Source: Sulfurovum sp.
GTDB taxonomy: Bacteria; Campylobacterota; Campylobacteria; Campylobacterales; Sulfurovaceae
Direction: 5' to 3'
NCBI GenBank assembly: GCA_027045015.1
Contig: JALUBF010000002.1
Span: forward strand, 1 to 42,414
Length of the DNA: 42,414 nt
Every line of letters starts with the position of its first letter. Position 1 is the first letter of the stretch. Below, in pieces: positions 9,839-18,486 of the stretch. The notes under the pieces are model-generated. The model was not told where the DNA came from, ran no database searches, and saw nothing but the letters and a program-made list of their open reading frames with translations. The translations under genes were made by a program, and so were the position numbers.

Positions 9839-12343
9839 CTATTCTAATCCTAATATTCCATCACTAAGAGGTGATGTTTCTTCTTCATTTTCATCTTCTA
9901 GTTTCTCCTCTTTTTGACACTTAGCCATGGAGACAACTACATCTTTTTTCTCTACCGTTACTACTTTAACACCTGATGTATTACGTCCTGCTTTACGGAT
10001 TTGCTCCATATCTACACGTATCATCTTACCTACTGAAGTTAAACACATCAAGTCTTTATCTTCTTCAACTCCTACCACACCTACCACATCACCAGTTTTA
10101 GCTGTAAGTTTCATAGAAATTACACCTTTTCCTGCACGATTTTGCTCACGGTACTCTGAAGCTGATGTACGTTTACCAAGACCTTTTTCAGAAAGCATAA
10201 GAAGTTCATTATCTTCATTTTCTATGGTGATAGCACCACAAACATAATCACCATCTATCTTAAACTTAATAGCTGTTACCCCACGAGATACACGTCCTAT
10301 CTCTCTTGCATCTTCAACCTTAAATCTAATACATAGACCTTTTTTGGTTGCAACAAAGAGCCATTTGGTATCAGGCTTAACAATACTTGCTGAAACTATC
10401 TCATCGTCCTCATCAAGATTGATAGCTCTTACACCATTACTTCTTATATTTGAGTACTCTGATAGATTTGTTCTCTTAACAATACCATTTTTTGTAAAGA
10501 ATACAAGTCCTTTATCATCATTGAAATCAGTTGTAGGAATAATAGCCATAATCTTCTCATCTTTTTGAAGATTAATCAAATTTACTACTGCTTTACCTTT
10601 AGCTGTTCGTGAACCTTCTGGTATCTTGTAAACCTTAAGCCAGTAGAGTTGCCCTCTATCTGTTACAAACATAAGAGTATCGTGTGTATTTGATGTAAAG
10701 AAACTCTCTATGAAGTCATCATCATAAGTGGTAACTGCTGTTTTACCTTTACCACCACGATGTTGCTTTTCATAAAGTTTAACAGGTACACGTTTAATGT
10801 AACCACGGTGAGTTATAGTTACAACCATAGGCTCATTAGGTATAAGATCTTCTATATCAATATCATCATAATCGTCTATAATCTCTGTACGTCTAGGAGT
10901 TGCAAATTTATCACCAATCTCTACAAGTTCTTCACGAATAATAGCATTGATTTTATCTTCACTTTTTAAGATAGCTTCAAGTTCAGAAATAACTTTAAGT
11001 AATTCAGCCAACTCATTCTCAATCTTCTCTATCTCAAGACCTGTTAAACGTCTAAGTCTCATCTCCAAAATAGCTTTAGCTTGAATTTCAGATAAATTAA
11101 ATCTGGACATAAGGTTTTCACGTGCTTCTGCATCATCTGAAGATGCACGAACTATCTTAATAACCTCATCAATATTATCTACGGCTATCTTAAGCCCTTC
11201 CAATATATGAGCTCTTGCTCTTGCTTTTTCAAGATCAAAAATAGTTCTTCTAATAATAACAGTTTTTCTATGTTTTAAGAAAATATCAAAAAGCTCTAAA
11301 AGATTAAATACTTTTGGCTCTTTATTATTAATAGCAAGCATAATAATACCAAAGGTAACTTGCATTTGTGTCTGTTTAAAAAGGTTATTCAATACTATTT
11401 CACTCATAGCATCACGCTTAAGCTCAATAACAACTCTCATACCATCACGGTCAGATTCATCACGAATTTCAGAGATACCCTCTATCTGTTTATCACGCAC
11501 AAGTTGTGCTATATTTTCAATAAGTCTTGATTTGTTTACCTGAAAAGGAAGTTCATCAATAATGATAATCTCTTTATTTTTTCTCTCTTCTATATGTGTT
11601 TTAGCACGAACTTTAATACGCCCTCGTCCTGTAGTATAAGCTTCTATGATACCTTTTTTACCAAATATAATACCACCTGTTGGAAAATCAGGACCTTTAA
11701 CTATAGCCATCATATCTTCTATTGTGGAATTTGGATTATCTATACGAAGTACCAATGCATCAATCAATTCATTTAGTCTATGAGGAGGGATATTGGTAGC
11801 CATACCAACAGCAATACCACTTGAACCATTTAACAATAAGTTTGGTACACGAGAAGGTAGAACATCAGGTTCACTCATAGAGTCATCATAGTTTGGTACA
11901 AAATCTACAGTATCTTTATCTAAGTCAGATAATAACTCTTCTGCTATTTTAGTCATACGTGCTTCTGTATATCTCATAGCAGCAGCATTATCACCATCGA
12001 CTGAACCAAAGTTCCCTTGACCATCTACAAGTGGAGCTTGCATAGAAAAGTCTTGAGCCATACGTACAAGTGCATCATAAACTGAATTATCACCATGTGG
12101 GTGATACTTACCTATAACATCCCCAACAATACGAGCTGATTTTTTATATGGTGTTCTATGAGAAAGATGTAAATCTTCCATAGCATAGAGTATCCTTCTA
12201 TGTACTGGTTTGAGTCCATCACGAGCATCAGGTAATGCACGCCCTACAATAACTGACATAGAGTATGCCAAGTAGCTAGACTGCATACTATCTTCTATCA
12301 GTATCTCTTGCGTATTATCACTATTTTCAAATAAATCTGACAA
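9839..12343 (-). CDS. gyrA: DNA gyrase subunit A, TTG start
   Basis: GyrA is the DNA-cleaving subunit of gyrase, which introduces negative supercoils. The catalytic Tyr is Y125 in [10 protein letters not shown]. The C-terminal DNA-wrapping domain has the GyrA box QHRGGKG near residue 526 and a normal set of beta-pinwheel repeats. The length is 834 residues. The start is a TTG at 12343 with AAGGAA seven bases upstream. The N-terminus [10 protein letters not shown] aligns with other GyrA proteins, so a later ATG would remove conserved residues. In the quinolone-resistance region the sequence is [10 protein letters not shown]: Asn86 sits where E. coli has Ser83. Helicobacter pylori also has Asn here, so this is likely native rather than an acquired mutation. 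Confidence 0.97.
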   Translation of the reverse strand: MSDLFENSDNTQEILIEDSMQSSYLAYSMSVIVGRALPDARDGLKPVHRRILYAMEDLHLSHRTPYKKSARIVGDVIGKYHPHGDNSVYDALVRMAQDFSMQAPLVDGQGNFGSVDGDNAAAMRYTEARMTKIAEELLSDLDKDTVDFVPNYDDSMSEPDVLPSRVPNLLLNGSSGIAVGMATNIPPHRLNELIDALVLRIDNPNSTIEDMMAIVKGPDFPTGGIIFGKKGIIEAYTTGRGRIKVRAKTHIEERKNKEIIIIDELPFQVNKSRLIENIAQLVRDKQIEGISEIRDESDRDGMRVVIELKRDAMSEIVLNNLFKQTQMQVTFGIIMLAINNKEPKVFNLLELFDIFLKHRKTVIIRRTIFDLEKARARAHILEGLKIAVDNIDEVIKIVRASSDDAEARENLMSRFNLSEIQAKAILEMRLRRLTGLEIEKIENELAELLKVISELEAILKSEDKINAIIREELVEIGDKFATPRRTEIIDDYDDIDIEDLIPNEPMVVTITHRGYIKRVPVKLYEKQHRGGKGKTAVTTYDDDFIESFFTSNTHDTLMFVTDRGQLYWLKVYKIPEGSRTAKGKAVVNLINLQKDEKIMAIIPTTDFNDDKGLVFFTKNGIVKRTNLSEYSNIRSNGVRAINLDEDDEIVSASIVKPDTKWLFVATKKGLCIRFKVEDAREIGRVSRGVTAIKFKIDGDYVCGAITIENEDNELLMLSEKGLGKRTSASEYREQNRAGKGVISMKLTAKTGDVVGVVGVEEDKDLMCLTSVGKMIRVDMEQIRKAGRNTSGVKVVTVEKKDVVVSMAKCQKEEKLEDENEEETSPLSDGILGLE

Positions 12344-12410
12344 TTATATTCCTTTATTAAACAAAGTTTAAATATTTTAACTCATTCAAGATGTAAAATC
12401 ACTTAAAAGT

Positions 12411-12433
12411 GGCTCAAAATCGCTTTTAGAGCC
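12411..12433 (-). terminator. Candidate terminator between the amidase gene and gyrA
   Basis: GGCTC and GAGCC arms, extended by AAAA/TTTT with one bulged A, form a hairpin in the 154-bp gap. A second small hairpin (CACTT/AAGTG) adjoins it. On the minus strand it lies about 65 nt past the amidase stop. A better T run (TTTTATT) follows on the plus strand, so direction is uncertain. Confidence 0.4.
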
Positions 12434-12497
12434 TTTTATTGGGATTTTTAAATATTTGTTATTTTTTGATTAACATAATAATATAAAAAAATAAAGC

Positions 12498-13166
12498 TTA
12501 TTTTGGAGCTTTTTGAAGATGTAAATCTTTTACTGATTCTCTAACCATTTTCATAAACTTAATCCCAGGATCAGCCTTTATAGTTCTATAACTTTTATCT
12601 TTTTCCAACCAAAGAGATGTTCTTTGCATATCTCTATATTCATAATGACCTATTAGATACTTTATAGTTGGATATTTATGCTTGAGATATCGTATAAGAT
12701 ATATATTTGACTTAAGTTGTGCATAGGTCAAATCTTCTATCTTATTGTCTTTACCTCCAACATTTTCTATACCAATACTTGAGTAGTTCAATCCTATAAC
12801 ATGACGAGCCATCCAATTTTCAGGCATAAGCCTATATATAGTTCCATTACGAGCTACTAAAAAGTGTGCAGAGACATTTAGATTTGAGGCTTTAGCTATA
12901 TATTTTCTATCTGAAAGTAATTTTTCTGGATTTAGGCGATTAAATGATTTCTTTAAATCTAATTCGGCTGTCCAATGAAGTACTATAATCCTTGGAACAA
13001 TTTTTATATCTTTAACTCTCTTACCATAATGAGTTTTTATATACTCTTTAGTCATAACAATGCGTTTGACTCCAAACTCTATAGGTTTATCCACAATTTT
13101 TATATTTTCTTTAGCATAAAGCATAAAAGAACAAATAACTAAAAATTGTATAAATATTTTATTCAT
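12498..13166 (-). CDS. Secreted N-acetylmuramoyl-L-alanine amidase (Amidase_2 family)
   Basis: This is a 222-residue zinc amidase of the AmpD/PGRP fold, which cuts the bond between MurNAc and the stem peptide. It has a signal peptide (about residues 1-18), so it acts in the periplasm or outside. The likely zinc ligands are H64 in VLHWTAE, H174 in GHYEYRD and D199 in KADPG, with K197 as the accessory lysine. The central segment SAHFLVARNGTIYRLMPE is typical of the family. Its ATG overlaps the TGA of the 126-residue membrane protein gene by four bases (ATGA), implying coupled translation. It could serve wall turnover or a lysis-like function; phage endolysins share this fold. Confidence 0.88.
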   Translation of the reverse strand: MNKIFIQFLVICSFMLYAKENIKIVDKPIEFGVKRIVMTKEYIKTHYGKRVKDIKIVPRIIVLHWTAELDLKKSFNRLNPEKLLSDRKYIAKASNLNVSAHFLVARNGTIYRLMPENWMARHVIGLNYSSIGIENVGGKDNKIEDLTYAQLKSNIYLIRYLKHKYPTIKYLIGHYEYRDMQRTSLWLEKDKSYRTIKADPGIKFMKMVRESVKDLHLQKAPK

Positions 13167-13543
13167 TTTTCAATACTCTTCTTTCCTATAGTCTGTTGAT
13201 GAAGACGTTTTTTTAACATAAGATTTATAATATCTTGTTCACGTTTATTTGAACGCTTACAGTGATCTTTTTGAAATTTATCAGTTAACCAGATAATAAA
13301 TTTCGCCCATCTTTTATCTCTTTTTCTCCAAGCATGAGAAGAGACTGACTCCCAAGCATAACCATTGAAAATAGTTGCATTTACAAAATGATCCATAGCT
13401 CTTACACCTTGCCTTACTCTATCTACTCTGCCAAAAAAACCAATAAAAACAATCATAAAATAACCAACAACAGCCATAGGAACGATGGCACACATTAAAA
13501 GTGTCCCAACTAAACGCTCTTTTAGACTAAATTTGGTTATCAA
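13163..13543 (-). CDS. Small membrane protein of unknown function, TTG start
   Basis: The 126-residue protein has a basic N-terminus, one or two hydrophobic segments at about residues 11-35, and a soluble, strongly basic C-terminal part rich in Trp, His, Lys and Arg (for example SSHAWRKRDKRWAKF). I do not recognise the family. The start is a TTG at 13543; an in-frame stop lies six codons upstream and the next ATG would cut into the hydrophobic segment. It begins one base after the P450 stop and overlaps the amidase start by four bases. A membrane protein translationally coupled to an exported peptidoglycan amidase resembles a holin/endolysin pair in layout, but nothing in its sequence proves that. 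Confidence 0.65.
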   Translation of the reverse strand: MITKFSLKERLVGTLLMCAIVPMAVVGYFMIVFIGFFGRVDRVRQGVRAMDHFVNATIFNGYAWESVSSHAWRKRDKRWAKFIIWLTDKFQKDHCKRSNKREQDIINLMLKKRLHQQTIGKKSIEK

Positions 13544-13544
13544 T

Positions 13545-14921
13545 TTATTTATCTCTTTTTATAAGTTTAATATTCATACCATTTACTGTACGTGTTGTTA
13601 ATCTTCCAACAATATCTGGTGTAAAATCTGGTTCTAACTCAAGTTTATAGTCTCGTAAAATTGTTGCCAAAAGAATAGGTGCTTCTTGAAGTGCAAAACG
13701 TGATCCTATACATATACGTGGTCCCATTCCAAAAGGGAAATAGGTATTTTTAACTATCTTTTCAGGATTATCAAAACGATATGGGTCAAACATATGAGGA
13801 TCATTCCAATATCTTTCATTTCTTTGCATTAACCAAGGAGATACAACAATAGCTGAACCTTTTTTAATCTTCTTACCTCGCATAACAATATCTCTTGAAG
13901 TCTCACGAGGATAAAAACTAACAGGTGGATAGAGTCTTAAAGCTTCACTAAATACATTCATAACAAATTTAAGCTCTTTTGTATTTTCAATAGTTAAATC
14001 ATCATCTCCACATATATCTCTCACTTCTTGATATGCTTTTTCTTGATGTTCAGGATATAGTGCTAAAAGATATAGTGTCCAAGTCAAAGAACTTGCAGTT
14101 GTTTCATGACCTGCCAAAAATAGCATAGCAATCTGATCTAAAATATCTTTTAACAAAAAAGGTTTTCCAGTATCTTCATCTATAACTTTAAGAAGTGAAG
14201 ATAGTATATCTATATGAGTATCTTCTATACTATTTTCCATATCTTCATAGCGTGGCTTGAGAATTTCATAAAGAGAATTTCTAATAATAGCACCTGACTC
14301 TTGTCTTTTTTCATCACCCATAAAAAATTGCATTAGTTTAGAAACTTTAAATATCTTTTGCATACCAAGTTTTGCACTCTCCTCTTGATATGTTACAAAT
14401 GCCTCTAAGACTTCAAGCCCCTTTTTCTCATCTAACTTTTCAGAGAGGATAGTTCTAAATATAATATCAGCAGTAACAAATGTCATCTCTGTATCAATAT
14501 TATGATATTTACCATCTGCTAGTTTTTCAAGACGTTTTGACATATCTTTTGCTGCATCATTCATCAAATCAAAAACCTGAGAGATACGAATCATCTCAAA
14601 TGATGGAGTAAGTAGCTCTCTTTGTTTCTTCCAAGTGTTACCATTTGTTGTAAATATGCTATCTCCAAGCAATGGCTCAAGTACATCATGAAGTAACTTA
14701 CTTTTTGGAAAATACTTAGCTTCACTAACTAGTACTCTATGTATAAGATCTGGTTCATTTGGTAGATATAGATCAAGATTTGGCATCTTTACTCTACCCA
14801 TTTTCATAGTATAACTACGGGCATATAATCCATCTAGCCATGAACGACCTTTTCTGAAATATGTCATATATTGTGTTATTTTATTTGTTACTGGTTTTGG
14901 GTAATATGGGTATATTTTCAT
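13545..14921 (-). CDS. Cytochrome P450, CYP172-like
   Basis: The 458-residue protein has all diagnostic P450 elements: the oxygen-binding I-helix AGHETT near residues 270-275, the K-helix ExxR in EALRLYPP near residue 325, and the heme loop FPFGMGPRICIG with proximal Cys404. No signal peptide or membrane anchor is evident, so it should be a soluble cytoplasmic enzyme needing a ferredoxin or flavodoxin partner, and none is encoded nearby. From memory, Campylobacter jejuni has one P450 (Cj1411c, CYP172A1), and this is probably its relative. The substrate is unknown; fatty acids or lipids would be a guess. It lies 10 nt after the hydrolase-like gene and far downstream of hemL in the same run. 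Confidence 0.93.
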   Translation of the reverse strand: MKIYPYYPKPVTNKITQYMTYFRKGRSWLDGLYARSYTMKMGRVKMPNLDLYLPNEPDLIHRVLVSEAKYFPKSKLLHDVLEPLLGDSIFTTNGNTWKKQRELLTPSFEMIRISQVFDLMNDAAKDMSKRLEKLADGKYHNIDTEMTFVTADIIFRTILSEKLDEKKGLEVLEAFVTYQEESAKLGMQKIFKVSKLMQFFMGDEKRQESGAIIRNSLYEILKPRYEDMENSIEDTHIDILSSLLKVIDEDTGKPFLLKDILDQIAMLFLAGHETTASSLTWTLYLLALYPEHQEKAYQEVRDICGDDDLTIENTKELKFVMNVFSEALRLYPPVSFYPRETSRDIVMRGKKIKKGSAIVVSPWLMQRNERYWNDPHMFDPYRFDNPEKIVKNTYFPFGMGPRICIGSRFALQEAPILLATILRDYKLELEPDFTPDIVGRLTTRTVNGMNIKLIKRDK

Positions 14922-14931
14922 TTTCTTTATC

Positions 14932-16071
14932 CTATTTTATTGTATTTCTAAGGTATTGATGTCCTGCTGTTAATCTAAAAAAATCGTAAGAAGAAGCATA
15001 CTCTGTTGACATCATATATATAAAATGTGCCAAATATCTATTTTTGCGTAGTTTCGCATATTTTTGCTTTGAAAATAGTTTATAAAAACGTGGAGATAAA
15101 AAATAAAAATTATTGCTATATTTTATCTTTATATCAATATCTTCAAAATAATTTAAAGTAGGGAAACAAGCACCATCAATAATAGTTGTATAATCTAACC
15201 AAAATAGATGTTTACTTTGTGCTACATATTTCATCTGAGATTTATACTCAATAGCTTTATCTATACAAGTTATAAGAGGGATACACTCCCCTAAAACTAA
15301 TATTGATAGATTATAATCTAAATTTTTATCTAGCTTTTTTAATGTTTTTTCTAAAAGTGGCATAGTTAAAATTGCACCAACACTATGGGAGACTATTAAA
15401 ATTTCATCTATTCCATCTTTTTTAGCATTTTTAATCTTCTCTACCAAATAAGAGGAGAAGTACTCTAACCTATCTTCAATTTCTTCATTGTCTTCAAAAA
15501 CATAGCGACCAGAAAATACAAAAATACGTATTAGCCAAAAGAGTGCCAATTTATCAGCTAATTTCAATAATACATAAAATGACAATACAAATAAGAATAA
15601 TGCAGATACTATCCCAAGTAATCCATTTAAAAATAGATCTATATAGTAACTTATATAACAACTAAAACCAATAGATAAAATAATATATATTATTGGAGAA
15701 AAAAGTGCTATCATTTGATATGGTGATATTTTACTATATTTAATAAAACGACCAGATAAAATATATGTTTTAAGATAAAAGATAATATCTATAAAAAAAT
15801 TAAAAAAATTCTTCTTCCAATTTTCTCTAATAATATCGTCCCACTCTAAAAAATTATAGTTTGTTTGTGTATATTTATCTTCACTACTTGCATTTATTTG
15901 CCAAGTTTGGATATATTTTGAAGTTCTCTTACGAGAAGAAATATCCATATCTATACCGTTAATATCACTTTGCTCTTTAGATTGTATTTTATAGAAATTA
16001 TAATAGTGTCTAGCACCTCTAGGGTCATATCCAGATATATAGAATGTTTCTCTTTTTTTTACTTGAGACAT
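14932..16071 (-). CDS. Membrane protein with alpha/beta-hydrolase-like motif
   Basis: The 379-residue protein begins with a conserved-looking stretch FYISGYDPRGARHYYNFYK. It has two or more membrane segments at about residues 117-187, then a cytoplasmic region with EILIVSHSVGAIL. That is a nucleophile-elbow pattern (S-H-S-V-G) with candidate nucleophile S230. A C-terminal His (H371 in AGHQYLR) could complete a triad; the Asp is unclear. I infer a lipase- or esterase-like enzyme at the inner membrane. I chose the ATG at 16071: a longer TTG start at 16119 would overlap the upstream gene by 41 nt. The gene directly precedes the P450, so the two may act on the same lipid-like substrate. Confidence 0.7.
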   Translation of the reverse strand: MSQVKKRETFYISGYDPRGARHYYNFYKIQSKEQSDINGIDMDISSRKRTSKYIQTWQINASSEDKYTQTNYNFLEWDDIIRENWKKNFFNFFIDIIFYLKTYILSGRFIKYSKISPYQMIALFSPIIYIILSIGFSCYISYYIDLFLNGLLGIVSALFLFVLSFYVLLKLADKLALFWLIRIFVFSGRYVFEDNEEIEDRLEYFSSYLVEKIKNAKKDGIDEILIVSHSVGAILTMPLLEKTLKKLDKNLDYNLSILVLGECIPLITCIDKAIEYKSQMKYVAQSKHLFWLDYTTIIDGACFPTLNYFEDIDIKIKYSNNFYFLSPRFYKLFSKQKYAKLRKNRYLAHFIYMMSTEYASSYDFFRLTAGHQYLRNTIK

Positions 16072-16078
16072 ATCTATT

Positions 16079-16621
16079 TTACAATACTGTACTGTTTTCT
16101 CTACAAGATAACAATACAAATACCACTACTAACATAGGAATAGATAATGCTAAAATATATGTAGGTATCATAAGTAAATTATGACGGTTAAGATAGAAAA
16201 AACCAAATATAAGTACAATATATGAGCCTATACGATTTAAAGATAAAGCTGCTTTGGTATCTCGTATAGTTTCAGATAAAGAGCGTCTATTTTCTTTCAT
16301 ACGTGCTTTTTCATCTTTAATGGCACTACCCATATCAACACTATCATCTTCGACTATATCTTCAGAATATAAATCATGTTCATCTTCAAGTTTATCTATG
16401 GTATCTCTAGTATCATCAATAGTAATTATGTTATTTTCAACTCTAGTATCTACCATACGCTTATATGATTTCATAGAAGCTAACATAACCAAAGAGGCAG
16501 TAAAGAAACCTATTTCTACATTCCACAATACCTTAATATCAAAAAATATTATAGAGAGTAAAATCAATACAATATCAACTATTGCAAGTGCTTTTAATAT
16601 TTGAGTTGTAACTTTATTCAT
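16079..16621 (-). CDS. Membrane protein with central acidic coil, unknown function
   Basis: I do not recognise this 180-residue protein. It has four probable membrane segments (about 9-27, 33-50, 130-145 and 150-172), arranged as two hairpins around a very acidic, probably helical soluble region (residues 60-125, many Asp and Glu, with a basic stretch at 103-113). The ATG at 16621 gives an 8-nt overlap with the end of the AtpZ/AtpI-like gene (ATGAATAA). Longer versions would overlap that gene by up to 83 nt. Position between the AtpZ/AtpI-like gene and the hydrolase-like gene suggests co-expression. The function is open. Confidence 0.68.
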   Translation of the reverse strand: MNKVTTQILKALAIVDIVLILLSIIFFDIKVLWNVEIGFFTASLVMLASMKSYKRMVDTRVENNIITIDDTRDTIDKLEDEHDLYSEDIVEDDSVDMGSAIKDEKARMKENRRSLSETIRDTKAALSLNRIGSYIVLIFGFFYLNRHNLLMIPTYILALSIPMLVVVFVLLSCRENSTVL

Positions 16622-16919
16622 CATCTTCTTTATCATATTTTTTTTGTAACTCTTGATTAGCTTTATAGTTATAGCGTGGATCATTTGCCAATTCATCTAA
16701 TGATGCCTTCTGTTTAGCATAAGCTTTATAAACATTATTTATAGCAGCTCCTACACCGATAAATACACCTATCCATAAAGTCCAAGTACTTCCAGTAGCT
16801 TTTTGTAAACCAACTCCTATACCTACACCCATAAGCACAGCTACCACCATAGATATACCAAGGCTAAGCCCATCAGCAGCATTAATAATTTTTTTAAGTT
16901 TTGGTTCTTCTTGTTTCAT
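16614..16919 (-). CDS. AtpZ/AtpI-family small membrane protein
   Basis: The 101-residue protein has two hydrophobic helices (about residues 16-40 and 45-65) rich in glycine: LSLGISMVVAVLMGVGIGVG followed by WTLWIGVFIGVGAAINNVYKAY. This two-helix hairpin is typical of the AtpZ/AtpI family, which helps assemble the c-ring of ATP synthase or carries Mg2+ or Ca2+ for it. No ATP synthase genes are adjacent here; instead it follows hemL by 25 nt. In several Campylobacterota I recall a similar small gene beside hemL, but I could not check that. The tail (residues 70-101) is charged and probably cytoplasmic. Confidence 0.75.
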   Translation of the reverse strand: MKQEEPKLKKIINAADGLSLGISMVVAVLMGVGIGVGLQKATGSTWTLWIGVFIGVGAAINNVYKAYAKQKASLDELANDPRYNYKANQELQKKYDKEDDE

Positions 16920-16944
16920 CTCTTAGCCTTCAAATAATCTTTAA

Positions 16945-18246
16945 CTATAAATTTTTAGTTTTAATCTCACTAAGTGTCTCATATGCTGCTTGTATAGCAT
17001 CATCTATCATCTCATCACTTATTTGTGTAGATATAAATCCTGTCTCATAAGATGAACATGCCAAATAGACACCTCTATCTAACATTCCCTTATGAAATTT
17101 AGCAAACATATCTGTATCATTTTTACAAGCATCTTCAAAGTTTTTAACTGGTCTATCTGAAAAGAAGAAACCAAACATACTTCCTCTTACATTTGTAACC
17201 ATAGATATACCTACATTATCAGCAGCATTTTTAAAGCCATCTACAAGTTTTTTAGCTCTCTTTTCAAACTCTACATATACAGATGGATTAGATTTTAGTT
17301 TTTTAAGACTTGTAAGTCCTGCTGACATTGCTACAGGATTACCACTAAGTGTACCTGCTTGATATACTGGACCCTCTGGTGATAGGTAAGACATTATCTT
17401 AGCACTTGCACCAAATGCACCTACTGGCATACCTGCACCTATAACTTTACCTAGTGTTACCATATCTGGTTTTACACTTGAGATACCTTGCGCTCCTGTT
17501 AAAGATGCTCTAAATCCTGACATAACTTCATCAAATATAAGTAGTGTTCCATACTTATCACATAAATCTCTAAGAGCCTCTAAAAAACTCTCATCTGCAG
17601 GAACAAGTCCCATATTTCCTGCTATTGGCTCTATAACGATACATGCTATATCACCTTTTGTATCTTCAAAACATTTCTCTACAGAAGATATATCATTATA
17701 GGTAGCCAAAAGTGTATGTTTAGTTAAATCAGAAGGTACTCCTGGACTAGATGGTGTTCCAAATGTTGCAAGTCCTGAACCAGCTTGTACCAAAAGAGAG
17801 TCTGAATGACCATGGTAGCAACCTGTAAATTTAATGATATTATCACGGTTAGTAACACCACGAGCTAAACGAATAGCAGACATTACTGCCTCTGTTCCTG
17901 AACTGACAAAACGTACTTTATCTATGCTATCAAACATATCTACTATCTCTTGTGCCAACTCTGTCTCTACTGTAGTAGGTGCTCCAAAACTTAAACCTCT
18001 TTTTACAGCCTCTATAACTGATGCCTCTATATCTTTATCACAATGACCAAATATAAGTGGACCCCAACTCTGTACGAAGTCTATATATCTATTGTCATCA
18101 ATATCTATGAGGTATCCACCTTCACCACGTGCTATGAATGGAGGTGTACCCTCTACTCCTGAAAATGCACGTACAGGAGAGTCAACACCTCCTGGTATGA
18201 CTTTATATGCCTCTTCAAATGCCAATATACTTTTATCGTATGCCAT
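16945..18246 (-). CDS. hemL: Glutamate-1-semialdehyde 2,1-aminomutase
   Basis: HemL converts glutamate-1-semialdehyde to 5-aminolevulinate, the entry step of C5-pathway heme synthesis. The 433-residue length is typical. The PLP-binding lysine is K267 in [11 protein letters not shown], preceded by the cofactor Asp in [12 protein letters not shown], and the N-terminal signature SPVRAFSG is intact. The ATG at 18246 has an upstream AGGA ribosome site. It heads a seven-gene minus-strand run whose members are all separated by fewer than 30 nt. This run includes a heme enzyme, the P450. Its upstream region abuts a decayed IS200/IS605-type end. Confidence 0.97.
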   Translation of the reverse strand: MAYDKSILAFEEAYKVIPGGVDSPVRAFSGVEGTPPFIARGEGGYLIDIDDNRYIDFVQSWGPLIFGHCDKDIEASVIEAVKRGLSFGAPTTVETELAQEIVDMFDSIDKVRFVSSGTEAVMSAIRLARGVTNRDNIIKFTGCYHGHSDSLLVQAGSGLATFGTPSSPGVPSDLTKHTLLATYNDISSVEKCFEDTKGDIACIVIEPIAGNMGLVPADESFLEALRDLCDKYGTLLIFDEVMSGFRASLTGAQGISSVKPDMVTLGKVIGAGMPVGAFGASAKIMSYLSPEGPVYQAGTLSGNPVAMSAGLTSLKKLKSNPSVYVEFEKRAKKLVDGFKNAADNVGISMVTNVRGSMFGFFFSDRPVKNFEDACKNDTDMFAKFHKGMLDRGVYLACSSYETGFISTQISDEMIDDAIQAAYETLSEIKTKNL

Positions 18247-18278
18247 ATTTAATCCTAGTTAATATTATAATTAATTAG

Positions 18279-18284
18279 ATTATA
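18279..18284 (-). promoter_or_regulatory. Candidate -10 box for hemL
   Basis: The minus strand has TTGTTGTATAATC about 35 nt before the hemL ATG, with a second TATAAT closer to the gene at 18264-18269. Both lie between the tnpB remnant and hemL. Either could start the hemL run. Confidence 0.4.
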
Positions 18285-18320
18285 CAACAACACTACTTAG
18301 GAGACTACTATTAGTAAGTT

Positions 18321-18442
18321 GTGAACTACCCAATCTCTAAAGAGAATTGGGCTTCTTGTTTCATAATGCCATAATTTCTAACAAGTGTTAGAAACTTTAT
18401 GACACTCCACAAGCTTATATTTCGATAGTTCCTACCGTATTT
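18321..18442 (-). mobile_element. Decayed 3' end of an IS200/IS605-type (TnpB) element with omegaRNA-like hairpins
   Basis: On the minus strand two hairpins occur in series. The first has TTTCTAACA/TGTTAGAAA arms (18375-18394), extended by CATAA/TTATG. Then comes GAAGCCCAAT-loop-ATTGGGTAGTTCAC (18329-18351). The order GAAGCCC, stem, GGGTAGTTCAC is what I know from the right ends of IS200/IS605 tnpB elements, where it forms the 3' part of the guide (omega) RNA. No transposase tnpA and no full tnpB are present. The left end is not recognisable. Confidence 0.7.
18326..18442 (-). pseudogene. tnpB: tnpB pseudogene, last 38 codons only
   Basis: Reading the minus strand from 18442 gives 38 codons and a TAG stop. 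They begin with KYGRNYRNISLW and end with MKQEAQFSLEIG. The ending MKQEA followed by SLE-x-G is a characteristic TnpB tail in my experience of IS605-family proteins. Directly upstream in frame is a TAA (18443-18445), and no catalytic RuvC domain is left because the acnB stop is only 44 nt away. Thus only a C-terminal scrap of the RNA-guided nuclease gene survives. The assignment rests on pattern memory and was not confirmed by a search. Confidence 0.65.
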
Positions 18443-18486
18443 TTATTATCAACTTGACACAAACCAATGTTGATACTATAATTTTT

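Noticed and set aside
16072-16119. N-terminal extension of the hydrolase-like protein from a TTG
   Set aside because: It overlaps the preceding gene by 41 nt; the ATG at 16071 starts right before the conserved-looking FYISGYDPRG stretch.
18448-18474. ATCAAC/GTTGAT inverted repeat after acnB as a terminator
   Set aside because: The arms are only 6 bp with a 15-nt loop, and no T run follows on the minus strand, so I cannot support it.
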